From Actinoplanes sichuanensis (lineage in GTDB: Bacteria; Actinomycetota; Actinomycetes; Mycobacteriales; Micromonosporaceae): 64,000 nt of DNA. Positions 39,923-48,650 of the stretch are shown here, piece after piece. Positions within the stretch are counted from its first letter, which is position 1. Each line of letters starts with the position of its first letter. The DNA lies in contig NZ_AP028461.1 in the NCBI RefSeq assembly GCF_033097365.1, positions 10,257,501 to 10,321,500 of the forward strand. Reading direction: 5' to 3'. The position numbers and the translations under genes were made by a program. The notes below the pieces were generated by a model. It did no database searches, had not been told where the DNA came from, and saw only the letters and a list, made by a program, of their open reading frames with translations.

Positions 39923-40046
39923 GAAGGTCTCCACCCTCTGAGCGATCGTTAAGGCAACGATCAGCATCGTAACCGGGAGGCGTCGCACACGGAGGGCGTC
40001 GCTACGCGTGCGTTTCATACCCAATGCCCCATTCGTTACTACCGGC

Positions 40047-40832
40047 GTGACGAACTGGATGACCGCGGCCGGGCTCGCCTTCATCGCAGGCGGCCTCGCC
40101 ACACTGATCAGCTTCCGCACCGTGATCTTCGGTGGCGGCGCTCGTCGGGCGAACCGTGCCGGCTCATCCCCTCGCCGCCGGCGCCCGGAATCCGTGGCGA
40201 GGTCCCGACCCGGACCGCGAACCACGGTGGACGCCGGCGCCGACGAGGGTGATGAGTCCCGGCCCGAGCGCCGGCGACGGCTGGCGGCCGCCTTCAGCGG
40301 CCGCCCGGCGGAGGGCCGGGTCGAGGGCGAGGTGAGCCCCAGCGGGCTGGCCTCGATCGGGCTGGCCGACGAAGACGAGGACGAGCCGCCGTACGACGAC
40401 GACGAGCGCCTCGGCTACGAGAACGGCTATCCCGGCGACGACTCGTGGCCGCCCCGGAGGCGCCGCCGCGAACCGGAGCCGGACGGCCCGGCCTGGGCGC
40501 GGCGCGACATCGAGAACCCGGGTGGCTACGCCGGCCGCTACACCGACCTGGACCTGGACGTGGACCGCGGGCAGCCGGGCGACTACTGGACTCCGCTGCC
40601 GGACGAGCTCTTCAACTCGCCGGAGATCGCCGCGTTGCCCCCGGTGCCCGACTACGAACCGGCGACCGGGTTCGACCCGCCCGCGGTGCCACCGATCGGG
40701 CCGATGCCGGAGTGGCCGCCACGGTCACCGACGTGGAACCAGCGAGACCGGCAGGATGACGACGACGCCGAGAGCCGGCCCAGCCCGCGTCCCCGGCCCT
40801 ACGTGAGCAGGCACAGCGCCGGTCCACACTAA
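40047..40832 (+). CDS. Membrane-anchored acidic/disordered protein of unknown function
   Basis: About 261 residues. A single N-terminal transmembrane segment ([18 protein letters not shown]) is followed by a basic stretch and then a low-complexity cytoplasmic-type region rich in Asp, Glu, Arg and Pro ([27 protein letters not shown]). I see no known domain. The GTG at 40047 gives the shortest sequence that keeps the membrane segment at the N-terminus; an ATG at 40059 is possible. Divergent from accD5 and just upstream of birA. Confidence 0.65.
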   Translation: MTNWMTAAGLAFIAGGLATLISFRTVIFGGGARRANRAGSSPRRRRPESVARSRPGPRTTVDAGADEGDESRPERRRRLAAAFSGRPAEGRVEGEVSPSGLASIGLADEDEDEPPYDDDERLGYENGYPGDDSWPPRRRRREPEPDGPAWARRDIENPGGYAGRYTDLDLDVDRGQPGDYWTPLPDELFNSPEIAALPPVPDYEPATGFDPPAVPPIGPMPEWPPRSPTWNQRDRQDDDDAESRPSPRPRPYVSRHSAGPH

Positions 40833-40835
40833 GCT
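40830..40835 (+). promoter_or_regulatory. -10 hexamer TAAGCT for birA
   Basis: It overlaps the stop codon of the preceding gene and ends six bases before the ATG at 40842; leaderless start likely. Confidence 0.45.
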
Positions 40836-40841
40836 TCCGGG

Positions 40842-41663
40842 ATGGCCTACACCGAGCTCGACCGCCCGCCGTTGTCCGCCCGGGCACTCAATCGTGCTCT
40901 GGTCGTACCCGGTGGATTGTGGTCGAGGATCGAGGTGCGGGAGGAGACCGGCTCGACGAACGCCGACGCCGCGGCGGCCGCCGCGGCCGGTGAGCCGGAA
41001 GGTCTCGTGGTGGTGGCCGAGAGTCAGGTCGCCGGCCGCGGCCGCCGCGACCGGCAGTGGGTGTCGCCGCCGCGGGCCGGTCTCACCGCGAGCGTGCTGC
41101 TGCGCCCGGGTCCCGGGGTGCCCGCGTCGGCGTTCGGCTGGCTGCCGCTGCTCGCCGGCGTGGCGCTGGTCGAGGCGGTGGCCCGGGTGGCCGAGGTGGA
41201 CGCCGCCCTGAAGTGGCCCAACGACCTGCTGGTCGACGACCGTAAATGCGCCGGGATCCTGGCCGAGGTGTCCGGCGACGCCGTGGTGATCGGGATCGGC
41301 CTGAACGTCAGCACCAGGATCGACGAGCTGCCGGAGACCACCGGTGTCCCGGCCACCTCACTGCTGGTGGCCGGCGCCGACAAACCGGACCGCAGCCCAC
41401 TGCTGCGGGCGCTGCTACGCGGCATCGGCCGGTGGTACGAGGGATGGCGCGAGGCCGGCGGTGACGCCGAGATGTGCGGGCTGCTCGCCGCCTACCAGCG
41501 ACACTGCGCCACGATCGGCCGTCGGGTGCGGGTGCTGCTGCCCGGTGGCGATGAGCGGACCGGTGAGGCTCTGGCCGTGGATCGGGACGGCCAATTGGTG
41601 ATCCGTATGGAGGAAGGCGCGGAATTCCGTGTCTCAGCGGGGGATGTGTTGCACGTACGCTGA
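40842..41663 (+). CDS. birA: Biotin--[acetyl-CoA-carboxylase] ligase
   Basis: 273-residue class I biotin protein ligase without the N-terminal DNA-binding domain, so it cannot act as a repressor like E. coli BirA. Visible are STNADA, the biotinyl-AMP loop GRGRRDRQW, KWPNDLLV and IGIGLNV, and a C-terminal SH3-like domain. It biotinylates the AccA3 lysine. Its end overlaps the -10 region of the next gene. Confidence 0.93.
   Translation: MAYTELDRPPLSARALNRALVVPGGLWSRIEVREETGSTNADAAAAAAAGEPEGLVVVAESQVAGRGRRDRQWVSPPRAGLTASVLLRPGPGVPASAFGWLPLLAGVALVEAVARVAEVDAALKWPNDLLVDDRKCAGILAEVSGDAVVIGIGLNVSTRIDELPETTGVPATSLLVAGADKPDRSPLLRALLRGIGRWYEGWREAGGDAEMCGLLAAYQRHCATIGRRVRVLLPGGDERTGEALAVDRDGQLVIRMEEGAEFRVSAGDVLHVR
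41656..41661 (+). promoter_or_regulatory. -10 hexamer TACGCT for PH-domain gene
   Basis: It lies across the birA stop and ends six bases before the GTG at 41668. Confidence 0.45.
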
Positions 41664-41667
41664 CGGC

Positions 41668-42225
41668 GTGGCGTTCCCGGAGGATGTTCTGGCGGACGAG
41701 GAGGAGATCGTCCTCCACCTGCGTCCGCACTGGAAGGCAGTGGTGCTGCCGACCATCGTGCTGCTGCTGGCCGTGGCCGGTCTGATCATGGGTGTGGTGC
41801 TGCTGCCGTCGACCGACGGCGGCCGGATCGGCCTGCTGCTGGTCGCGGCGATCATGGCCTACTACGGCGGTCGGTACGGGTTGTACCCGCTGCTCGACTG
41901 GCGCTGCACCGAGTTCGTGCTGACCGGCGAGCGCCTGCTGACCCAGCGGGGCATCGTCGACCGGGAGCGGCGTGACCTGCCGCTCAACCGGATCAACGAC
42001 CACTCGATGACCCAGTCACTGCTGGACCGTCTCTTCGGCAGCGGCACGCTCACCATCGACTCGATCGGGGATCAGCGGGCCGTGCTGGCCGGGGTCCCCG
42101 CCGCGCCGCTGGTGCAGACCACCCTCTATGAGCTGATCGAGCTGGCGCCGGCGGCCGAGCCGGACGAGGAGGAAGAGGAAGAGCAGCCTCAGCGCGGGTC
42201 GAGCTCGGGCCGCAGATCGAGGTGA
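41668..42225 (+). CDS. PH-domain (bPH2/DUF304) membrane protein
   Basis: 185 residues. Two transmembrane helices (AVVLPTIVLLLAVAGLIMG and GLLLVAAIMAYYGG) precede a bacterial PH domain (WRCTEFVLTGERLLTQRGIVDRE, then LPLNRINDHSMTQSLLDRLFG), followed by an acidic tail (EEEEEE). Function unknown; it is next to birA in M. tuberculosis too. The GTG at 41668 starts VAFPEDVLADEEE. The tail overlaps the convergent GtrA gene by 37 bases. Confidence 0.85.
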   Translation: MAFPEDVLADEEEIVLHLRPHWKAVVLPTIVLLLAVAGLIMGVVLLPSTDGGRIGLLLVAAIMAYYGGRYGLYPLLDWRCTEFVLTGERLLTQRGIVDRERRDLPLNRINDHSMTQSLLDRLFGSGTLTIDSIGDQRAVLAGVPAAPLVQTTLYELIELAPAAEPDEEEEEEQPQRGSSSGRRSR

Positions 42226-42746
42226 GCCACGCTGCCCGGCTCGTCGATCGCGCTCAGCTCGGCGAACCCGGCGGTCGCGTCCATGTCGGTGATGGCGCCC
42301 TCGTGGCCGTCGACCGGCGGCTTCAGGAAGACGAACGTCCGGTACGCCCAGAAGCGGAAGATCGTGGCGATGCCGATGCCGAGCGTCGTCATGCCGAGCA
42401 GCAGGAACTTGTCGTCGTGCTCGGAGAGGCCGAACCCGTACTTGCCGAGGTAGGTCATGCCGGACTGGATGACCATGCCGACCAGGTTGAACCCGAAGAA
42501 CAGCGTGTACTCCCGGCGCAGCGCGGTCCGCGTGTGGTGCCGGTAGGTCCAGTAACGGTTCGCCACGTACGCCAGGGTGGTGGTGATGACCGTGGCGAGG
42601 ACACTCGCCTTCACCGGCCCGATCGGCATCGCCACCCAGTAGATCGCGAGATACAGCAGCGTGTTGCCGGCCCCGATGATGCCGAAGGCGATGGCTTCGG
42701 GGGCGAGCCGGCGGAGGCGTTCCGTCAGCGGACTGGCTGAGGGCAT
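42189..42746 (-). CDS. GtrA-family membrane protein
   Basis: 185 residues with four transmembrane helices. The GtrA pattern is clear: FGIIGAGNTLLYLAIY, a central NRYWTYRHH and the closing RFWAYRTFVF. GtrA proteins help move polyprenyl-linked sugars across the membrane for wall polysaccharide decoration. It is the first of two GtrA genes in tandem. The ATG at 42744-42746 has TAAGGT six bases upstream. Confidence 0.88.
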   Translation of the reverse strand: MPSASPLTERLRRLAPEAIAFGIIGAGNTLLYLAIYWVAMPIGPVKASVLATVITTTLAYVANRYWTYRHHTRTALRREYTLFFGFNLVGMVIQSGMTYLGKYGFGLSEHDDKFLLLGMTTLGIGIATIFRFWAYRTFVFLKPPVDGHEGAITDMDATAGFAELSAIDEPGSVAHLDLRPELDPR

Positions 42747-42752
42747 TGGGCA

Positions 42753-42758
42753 ACCTTA
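42753..42758 (-). promoter_or_regulatory. -10 hexamer TAAGGT for the first GtrA gene
   Basis: Six bases before the ATG at 42746; indicates separate transcription from the second GtrA gene upstream. Confidence 0.4.
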
Positions 42759-42783
42759 CGGGAACGGGGGCGGTTACGCCGAG

Positions 42784-43266
42784 TCACTGGGAAACTGACG
42801 CCGGGGCGGCAGTGACCCGGAAGACGAATCGGCGGTAGGACCAGAAGCGGAACATGGTACCGAGTACTGTCCCGACTCCGACGCCGGCGATGTTGTCGGC
42901 GAGCGGGCTCTGCAACTGCGGCCAGATCTGCCCGAGGCCGTAATGGCTGATCGCGAGGCATGCCAGAGCGATACCCAGGCCGATCAGATTCAGTACGAAG
43001 AAAGTCGTGTACTGCCGGGCCATGCTGGTGTGCTCACTGTCACGCCAGGTCCAGAACCGGTTGCCGAAGAACGCGATGGTGGTGGCCACCACGGTGGAGG
43101 CGGCCTTGGCGATCAACGGCTCCAGTCCGGCCCACAGCAGGACGTTGAAGAGCACGAAGTCGACGGTGAAGGCGATCCCGCCGACGATGCCGAATTTGCC
43201 CAACTCGCGGACGAGTCCCGTGATCCGGGAGCGCAGCGTGAACGCCTGGGGAAGTTTGGGGGGCAC
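42784..43266 (-). CDS. Second GtrA-family membrane protein
   Basis: 160 residues if started at the GTG at 43264-43266, which lies seven bases after TACCCT (43274-43279); a GTG at 43293 would add nine residues. Four transmembrane helices with KFGIVGGIAFTVDFVLFNVL, NRFWTWRDSEH and RFWSYRRFVF. It is only about 30 % similar by eye to its neighbour, so an old duplication. Likely partner of a polyprenyl-linked sugar pathway; which sugar is unknown. Confidence 0.87.
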   Translation of the reverse strand: MPPKLPQAFTLRSRITGLVRELGKFGIVGGIAFTVDFVLFNVLLWAGLEPLIAKAASTVVATTIAFFGNRFWTWRDSEHTSMARQYTTFFVLNLIGLGIALACLAISHYGLGQIWPQLQSPLADNIAGVGVGTVLGTMFRFWSYRRFVFRVTAAPASVSQ

Positions 43267-43318
43267 GGATCCGAGGGTACCGGGGCTGGTCACCCAGCGC
43301 CGTCCTCGTTGCCGGGTC

Positions 43319-44083
43319 TTAACCGGACGTCTCGACATGGTGACGCTGCCGATACGGAGCGTGACGGAATCCGTCGACTTCACGGATCTCGGCGAGCCTG
43401 TTGCGGCACTCCGAGCACCATCCGAGGTGGGTTCGCATGCGATGCGCGTCACGTGGGGCGAGTCTGCCCCGCACCTGGCCGCCGAGCCGCTCGCCGGCCC
43501 AGCGGCACTCCGGGTGGTCGGCCGCGGCCACGTGCTGCTGGAGATAGAGGCTGCGTAGACCCTCGCGGGCGCGATGGGCGAGGACGGCGACCGCGTTCGG
43601 GGTGAGGCCCATCCGGGGTGCCAGTTCGGCGGGGGTGCTGCCCTCGATCTCGGTCTGCCACAGCACGTCCCGCCAGCGCTCGGGTAGTTGCCGGAAGGCG
43701 GCCGCGGCGAAGGTGCGCTCCAGTCGGTCCAGGGCCGGGTCGCTGAACGGCTCGCCGGCGTCGTACCGGGTCAGGTCATCGGTGAACTCCAGTCGCCGGT
43801 CCAGCCGCACCCGTTGGTATCTGAGGTGCCGCATGGTGGTGTGCAGGTAGGCGCGGAACGCCACCAGGGGTCCCCGGCCGGCGCGCAGCGTGGCGAACAC
43901 CTTGGTGAACGTTTCGGCCACCAGGTCGTCGACGTCGGCGGGATCGTGGACCAGTCCGAAGGCGAACTTGCGGGCTGCCACGTGGTGCCGCTCGTAGAGC
44001 GTGCCGTACGCGGCGGTGTCGCCGGCCCGGACCGCGGCCAACAGGCCGGTGTCCGAGTCCGCGTCGTCGCCCGGGATCGTCAT
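43319..44083 (-). CDS. ECF-type sigma factor with C-terminal zinc-finger segment
   Basis: 254 residues. Sigma region 2 (HHVAARKFAFGLVHDPADVDDLVAETFTKVF pattern, about 30-100) and region 4 (LPERWRDVLWQTEIEGSTPAELAP, about 130-180) are both present. A C-terminal extension contains HPECRWAGERL and HLGWCSEC (His219, Cys223, Cys226), which matches the HxxxCxxC zinc motif of anti-sigma factors. The protein may carry its own redox or zinc-responsive inhibitor; no separate anti-sigma gene lies next to it. The ATG at 44081-44083 follows AGGAGG. Promoter sequences it reads are unknown. Confidence 0.85.
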   Translation of the reverse strand: MTIPGDDADSDTGLLAAVRAGDTAAYGTLYERHHVAARKFAFGLVHDPADVDDLVAETFTKVFATLRAGRGPLVAFRAYLHTTMRHLRYQRVRLDRRLEFTDDLTRYDAGEPFSDPALDRLERTFAAAAFRQLPERWRDVLWQTEIEGSTPAELAPRMGLTPNAVAVLAHRAREGLRSLYLQQHVAAADHPECRWAGERLGGQVRGRLAPRDAHRMRTHLGWCSECRNRLAEIREVDGFRHAPYRQRHHVETSG

Positions 44084-44395
44084 TCCGCCTCCTGTGGCCG
44101 GAACTGCGAGGAAAGCCCGATTACGCGAAAGTCTAAGCCGATAAGTCCTTTTTGTGAAAGTTGTCGAGAGCGACGGTGTGGCTCGGCCCGGAACCGGCCG
44201 GCTTGCGCACAGTTGCGCTTTGCGGCGAAGAATCGCTCGTCTGCGCGCAAAGCAACCAAAGATTGTGCGGTTGTCCACAGGTGCAACCGATGAACTCAAT
44301 GCTCAGTCGGGCTTACGCTGACGTGACTCCCCCATGACAGAGCCGGTTTACCGGCAGGTCAGTCATAGGTCAGTGCCGACCGAAGGAGCTTCACC
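44084..44395. other. 312-bp regulatory interval between sigma-factor gene and pckG
   Basis: Divergent promoters must lie here. Near pckG are the palindrome GCCGGT-TT-ACCGGC (44342-44355) and two AGGTCAGT direct repeats (44356-44363 and 44367-44374) spaced one helical turn apart. An imperfect inverted repeat (TTGCGCTTTGCG with GCGCAAAGCAA) lies near 44213-44257. I see no gene. Confidence 0.5.
44342..44374 (+). promoter_or_regulatory. Candidate operator of pckG
   Basis: A 14-bp palindrome followed by two 8-bp direct repeats AGGTCAGT at 11-bp spacing, ending 22 bases before the TTG start. Such placement fits a repressor or activator site on a gluconeogenic gene; the protein is unknown. Confidence 0.35.
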
Positions 44396-46204
44396 TTGAC
44401 TCAGCCCCCTACCTCGCACCCGCGATTGCTCGCGTGGATCGACGAGGTCGCCGCCCTGACCACACCCGACCGCATCGTCTGGTGCGACGGTTCCGAGGCC
44501 GAGTGGACCCGTCTCACCGATGAGCTCGTCGAGTCCGGTGCCCTGGTCCGACTCGATGACGAGAAGAAGCCGAACTCGTTCTGGGCGCGCACCGACCCGT
44601 CCGATGTGGCGCGCGTCGAGGAGCGCACGTACATCTGCTCGGTCGACGAGGCCGACGCCGGTCCCACCAACAACTGGATGGACCCGGCCGAGATGAAGCA
44701 GCTGATGACCGGGCTCTACCGGGGCTGCATGACCGGTCGGACGATGTACGTCGTCCCGTTCTGCATGGGCCCGCTCGACGCGGCCGAGCCGATGTTCGGC
44801 GTCGAGCTGACCGACAGCCCGTACGTGGTGGCCAGCATGCGGATCATGACCCGGATGGGCGCCGAGGTCCTCACGGCCCTCGAGACGGCGAACGCGGATT
44901 TCGTGCCGGCACTGCACTCGATCGGCGCGCCGTTGACCGCGGGCCAGGAGGACGTCGCCTGGCCGTGCAACGAGACGAAGTACATCTCGCACTTCCCGGA
45001 GACCCGGGAGATCTGGTCGTTCGGCTCGGGTTACGGGGGCAACTCGCTGCTGGGCAAGAAGTGTTTCGCGCTGCGGATCGCCAGTGTGGCCGCCCGTGAC
45101 GAGGGCTGGCTCGCCGAGCACATGTTGATCATGAAGCTGACCTCGCCGGAAGGCGTCGTCCGGTACATCGCCGGCGCGTTCCCGTCGGCGTGCGGCAAGA
45201 CCAACCTCGCGATGCTGGAGCCGACTCTCGACGGGTGGAAGGTCGAGACCGTCGGTGACGACATCGCCTGGATGCGGTTCGGCGAGGACGGCCGGCTATG
45301 GGCCACGAACCCCGAGTTCGGCCTGTTCGGCGTCGCACCCGGCACCGACTTCCACACCAACCCGAACGCGATGCGCACCCTGGCCAAGGGCAACTCGGTC
45401 TTCACCAACGTGGCGCTCACCGACGACGGCGACATCTGGTGGGAGGGCATGGGCGAGCCGCCCGCGCACCTGACCGACTGGAAGGGCAAGGACTGGACGC
45501 CCGAGTCGGACGCGGTCTCCAGCCACCCGAACAGCCGGTTCTGCACGCCGATCGAGCAGTGCCCGATCCTCGCCGACGAGTACCACGACCCGCGTGGCGT
45601 ACCGATCGACGCGATCCTCTTCGGTGGCCGCCGTAAGACCACCATCCCGCTGGTCAGCGAGGCCCGCGACTGGGTGCACGGGGTCTACCTGGGCGCCACC
45701 CTGTCGTCGGAGACCACCGCGGCCGCGGTCGGCCAGGTCGGCGTGGTCCGCCGCGACCCGATGGCGATGCTGCCGTTCATCGGCTACCACGCCGGCGACT
45801 ACTTCCAGCACTGGATCGACATGGCCAAGGGCGCGTCCGGCGACGCCGCCAAGCTGCCGAAGGTGTTCTACGTCAACTGGTTCCGCCGCGGCGACGACGG
45901 TCGGTTCCTGTGGCCCGGATTCGGCGAGAACAGCCGCGTCCTCAAATGGGTCTGCGAGCGTCTCGACGGCAAGGGCGACGCGGTCGAGACACCGATCGGT
46001 CACGTGCCGACCCCGGAGGCGCTCGACCTGACCGGGCTGGACCTCGACCCGGCCGACCTGGCGGCGGCGCTGCGGGTCGACCCGGCCGAGTGGGCCGCGG
46101 AGATCCCGCAGGTCACCGAGTGGTTCAACAAGTTCGGCGACAAGCTGCCGGTCGTGCTCTGGGCCGAGCTCGACGCGTTGAAGGCGCGACTCGCCGACGC
46201 ATGA
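44396..46204 (+). CDS. pckG: Phosphoenolpyruvate carboxykinase (GTP)
   Basis: 602 residues. Converts oxaloacetate and GTP to phosphoenolpyruvate, the first step of gluconeogenesis. The P-loop with the reactive cysteine is [13 protein letters not shown] (about 261-273); also visible are [14 protein letters not shown], the metal site region [10 protein letters not shown] and [12 protein letters not shown]. The TTG at 44396 has GGAG seven bases upstream. Its context with glpX downstream (8 kb) is a gluconeogenic theme. A 157-base gap follows without obvious terminator. Confidence 0.95.
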   Translation: MTQPPTSHPRLLAWIDEVAALTTPDRIVWCDGSEAEWTRLTDELVESGALVRLDDEKKPNSFWARTDPSDVARVEERTYICSVDEADAGPTNNWMDPAEMKQLMTGLYRGCMTGRTMYVVPFCMGPLDAAEPMFGVELTDSPYVVASMRIMTRMGAEVLTALETANADFVPALHSIGAPLTAGQEDVAWPCNETKYISHFPETREIWSFGSGYGGNSLLGKKCFALRIASVAARDEGWLAEHMLIMKLTSPEGVVRYIAGAFPSACGKTNLAMLEPTLDGWKVETVGDDIAWMRFGEDGRLWATNPEFGLFGVAPGTDFHTNPNAMRTLAKGNSVFTNVALTDDGDIWWEGMGEPPAHLTDWKGKDWTPESDAVSSHPNSRFCTPIEQCPILADEYHDPRGVPIDAILFGGRRKTTIPLVSEARDWVHGVYLGATLSSETTAAAVGQVGVVRRDPMAMLPFIGYHAGDYFQHWIDMAKGASGDAAKLPKVFYVNWFRRGDDGRFLWPGFGENSRVLKWVCERLDGKGDAVETPIGHVPTPEALDLTGLDLDPADLAAALRVDPAEWAAEIPQVTEWFNKFGDKLPVVLWAELDALKARLADA

Positions 46205-46361
46205 CAACCGGACGGTCCCGCCCGCGGCAACGGCGCCCGGGCGGGACCGGCCGGTCGGCGGATGCCCGCGATCGCACGATCGGGCGCATCCTGCTCGCGG
46301 ACGGCCCCATGCGGCCCCGCCCCGCTTGAGCCTCTGGCGCGGGTGGCTACGCTTTGGGGTG

Positions 46362-47132
46362 ATGAGTCTGCGTTCTCTGGTCTACACCTTTTACGAACGG
46401 CGGCTGGCGGGGAAGCTGGCCGGCAAGCCCGTGCCCAAACACATCGGCGTGATGTGCGACGGCAACCGCCGGTGGGCCCGGGAGATGGGCTTCGTCGACC
46501 CCAACGACGGCCACCGTGTCGGCGCGACCCGGGTCAAGGACCTGCTGACCTGGTGCGACCAGTCGGGTATCGAGCACGTCACGCTCTACCTGCTGGCCAC
46601 CGACAACCTGCGCCGCCCGGCCGCCGAGCTGGACCCCCTCGTCAAGATCATCGAGGATCTCGCGACCGAGCTCGCCGAGGAGGGCAACCCCTGGCGGCTG
46701 CGCATGGTCGGCGCCCTCGACATCCTGCCCGCCGCCACCGCCGCCACCCTGAAGGCCGCGCAGGAGAAGACCCGCGACCGTTGCGACGGTGTCGAGGTCA
46801 ACATGGCGGTGGGCTACGGCGGCCGCCGCGAGATCACCGACGCGGTCCGCTCCCTGCTCTACGAGCACGCGGCCACCGGCGGCACCATCGAGGAGCTGGC
46901 CGAGATCCTCGACGTCGAGCACATCGCCGAGCACCTCTACACCCGCGGCCAGCCCGACCCCGACCTGGTCATCCGCACGTCCGGCGAGCAGCGCCTGTCC
47001 GGCTTCCTGCTGTGGCAGTCGGCCCACTCGGAGTTCTACTTCCACGACGCCAACTGGCCCGACTTCCGTCGGATCGACTTCCTCCGGGCCTTGCGCTCCT
47101 ACGCTTCCCGCCAGCGCCGCTACGGCGCCTGA
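46362..47132 (+). CDS. uppS: Short-chain cis-prenyl transferase (Z-farnesyl diphosphate synthase-like)
   Basis: 256 residues of the undecaprenyl-diphosphate synthase family, catalysing cis-condensation of isopentenyl diphosphate. Key motifs are HIGVMCDGNRRWA (catalytic Asp), YLLATDNLRR, GYGGRREI and the C-terminal RTSGEQRLSGFLLWQS. The overall sequence is closer to M. tuberculosis Rv1086 (short-chain Z-FPP synthase) than to the long-chain Rv2361c type, from memory. Product length cannot be proven here. The ATG at 46362 lies eight bases after TACGCT (46348-46353). Confidence 0.88.
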   Translation: MSLRSLVYTFYERRLAGKLAGKPVPKHIGVMCDGNRRWAREMGFVDPNDGHRVGATRVKDLLTWCDQSGIEHVTLYLLATDNLRRPAAELDPLVKIIEDLATELAEEGNPWRLRMVGALDILPAATAATLKAAQEKTRDRCDGVEVNMAVGYGGRREITDAVRSLLYEHAATGGTIEELAEILDVEHIAEHLYTRGQPDPDLVIRTSGEQRLSGFLLWQSAHSEFYFHDANWPDFRRIDFLRALRSYASRQRRYGA

Positions 47133-47316
47133 CCTTCGAATCCGAGACGGGTCGGTCGCCTTCCGCGCCGAGGGTCCTCGCCGCTGCCGACCCTCATGCG
47201 GTACGGCCAGGCCGCCACAGCGATCCCATCCCGTCCCCTGGCTCCCCCGCGACCCCGACATCGCCGGAGGCCGAAGCGCGCCCGCCGGGCTGATGCGGTG
47301 GCCGACATCCTCCAAA

Positions 47317-47389
47317 GGCCACCCCGCGCCCAGACAGGGGCCACCCCGCGCCGAAAAAACAGGGGCCACCCCGCGCCCAGACAGGGGCC
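47317..47389. repeat. 22/25-bp tandem repeat, three copies
   Basis: Units starting GGCCACCCCGCGCC at 47317, 47339 and 47364; the first and third are identical over 22 bp, the middle one has a GAAAAAA insertion. Each junction can form a small GGGG-CCA-CCCC hairpin. Confidence 0.85.
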
Positions 47390-47505
47390 GTATCCCCATA
47401 GCCGCCGACCGTCACGGCTTCCGGGCCGCGCCCGGCCCGGTTTGAGCGGGACCGGCGGATGCGGCCCGGCGGACGTGTTTCGGCCGGGACCGGAGGCCTG
47501 CCTCG

Positions 47506-47531
47506 CGTGGGCCGCCACGGGGCGGCCCACG
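47506..47531 (-). terminator. Terminator-like hairpin of otsB
   Basis: Perfect 11-bp arms CGTGGGCCGCC (47506-47516) and GGCGGCCCACG (47521-47531) around a 4-base loop, 36 bases after the otsB stop. No U tract. Confidence 0.65.
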
Positions 47532-47566
47532 TCGGTGAGAGCGGCCTGGCTCGTACCGCATAGGGG

Positions 47567-48373
47567 TCAGAAGCGGCGAAGGCCCTCGGTCAGGAAGGCG
47601 GCCACCGCGTCGGGGGATTCGAGGGTCAGGTCGGCGGCGCTGGAGACCTCGGCGCCGGTCTCCGGGTTGGCGACGGCGACCGCCATGCCGAAGAAGGCCG
47701 GGTCGACCGCCTCGCGGGCGCGGAGCGCGTCGAACGCCTTGATGTCGGACATGTCGTCGCCGAAATACCAGGCGCAGCCGGCGTTGCGGACGCCCTCGGT
47801 GATCACCATGCCCTTGTCCTGGTCGACCGGGGGCTTCAGCTCGACCACCATGCGGCCGTGCTGGATGCGTAGACCGAGCCGCTCGGCCTGCTCGTGGGCC
47901 CAGCGCTCGACGGTGCGGCCCTGATCGGGGGCGGTGCGGTAGTGCAGGGCCACGGACAACCGCTTGTATTCCACGAGGATCTCGGCGGGAAGCTCGGTGC
48001 GGGCCTGGTCGGCCAGCTCGGTCATGGCCGGCACGAAGTCGAGGGCGGCCGGCTCGGTGACGACCTGGCCGTCGTGCCAGACCTCCAGGCCGTAGAGGCC
48101 GTGCAGGTCGACGTGGTCGAGGTCGGCGAACCGGGAACGCAGGAAACTGACCGGCCGGGCGGAAACGATGGCCACCCGGGCGACCGAGTCGGCCAGACGC
48201 TCCAGGACGCCGAGCACTTCGGGCACCGGCTGGGAGGCGTCTGGGTCGTCGGTGACGGGTGAGAGGACACCGTCGAAGTCGAAGAAGAACGTGGTAGCGG
48301 AGGCGCGGGACGCGGTGAACGCCCACGCTTCGTCGGTGGTCAGCGGGTGTATCGGACGCACAGTCTCTGCCAC
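47567..48373 (-). CDS. otsB: Trehalose-6-phosphate phosphatase
   Basis: 268-residue HAD-superfamily phosphatase. Motif I is FFFDFDGVLSPV (nucleophile Asp), motif II VSAR, then a cap domain with LKPPVDQDKG, and motif IV GDDMSDIKAF. These match OtsB, which makes free trehalose from trehalose-6-phosphate. No otsA is adjacent. The GTG at 48371-48373 has TAATCT seven bases upstream (48381-48386). Confidence 0.9.
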   Translation of the reverse strand: MAETVRPIHPLTTDEAWAFTASRASATTFFFDFDGVLSPVTDDPDASQPVPEVLGVLERLADSVARVAIVSARPVSFLRSRFADLDHVDLHGLYGLEVWHDGQVVTEPAALDFVPAMTELADQARTELPAEILVEYKRLSVALHYRTAPDQGRTVERWAHEQAERLGLRIQHGRMVVELKPPVDQDKGMVITEGVRNAGCAWYFGDDMSDIKAFDALRAREAVDPAFFGMAVAVANPETGAEVSSAADLTLESPDAVAAFLTEGLRRF

Positions 48374-48487
48374 GGGAGTCAGATTACCCGCGAGTGGTCG
48401 TCTTTTAAGCCTGGCGATTTGGCCGGGAGGCGAGCGTCACCCTCCAGTGCCCGATTTTGCGCACTACCGCGGGACGTAGTTGACCGC

Positions 48488-48493
48488 TAGCGT
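48488..48493 (+). promoter_or_regulatory. -10 hexamer TAGCGT upstream of the PhoH-linked small frame
   Basis: Seven bases before an ATG at 48501; if used, the PhoH mRNA starts with the small frame rather than with phoH2 itself. Confidence 0.35.
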
Positions 48494-48500
48494 TTGAGTC

Positions 48501-48602
48501 ATGGCACGGGGTCATCCCGGGCCAGCCGGTCGGCCCGGACCTGCGACGACTGCGCCACGGGGACCGCAATCCGACCCCGTGCAGAGGGCCGGCGACCGGT
48601 AG
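48501..48602 (+). CDS. Possible 33-codon leader/antitoxin-like frame before PIN-PhoH
   Basis: MARGHPGPAGRPGPATTA and 15 more residues, rich in Pro, Gly and Arg. Its TAG is directly followed by a GTG in the phoH2 frame (48603). A TAGCGT hexamer is placed for a leaderless ATG. In mycobacteria a small gene, phoAT, precedes and overlaps phoH2 as its antitoxin; this frame occupies that place but I see no sequence resemblance I can vouch for. Confidence 0.3.
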   Translation: MARGHPGPAGRPGPATTAPRGPQSDPVQRAGDR

Positions 48603-48650
48603 GTGGCGGACCGCGGGCGGACCGGGTTGCACGCCCGCTGGAGCAGGCCT

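Larger units (their letters stand above)
47133..47566. other. 434-bp gene-free interval with repeats and hairpins
   Basis: Lies between convergent uppS and otsB. It holds CATGCGGTACGGCC at 47196-47209 and its inverted relative CGTACCGCAT near 47550-47561, a 22-25-bp tandem repeat in the middle and a strong hairpin at 47506-47531. Frames across it are broken or repetitive; I see no gene. Confidence 0.6.
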
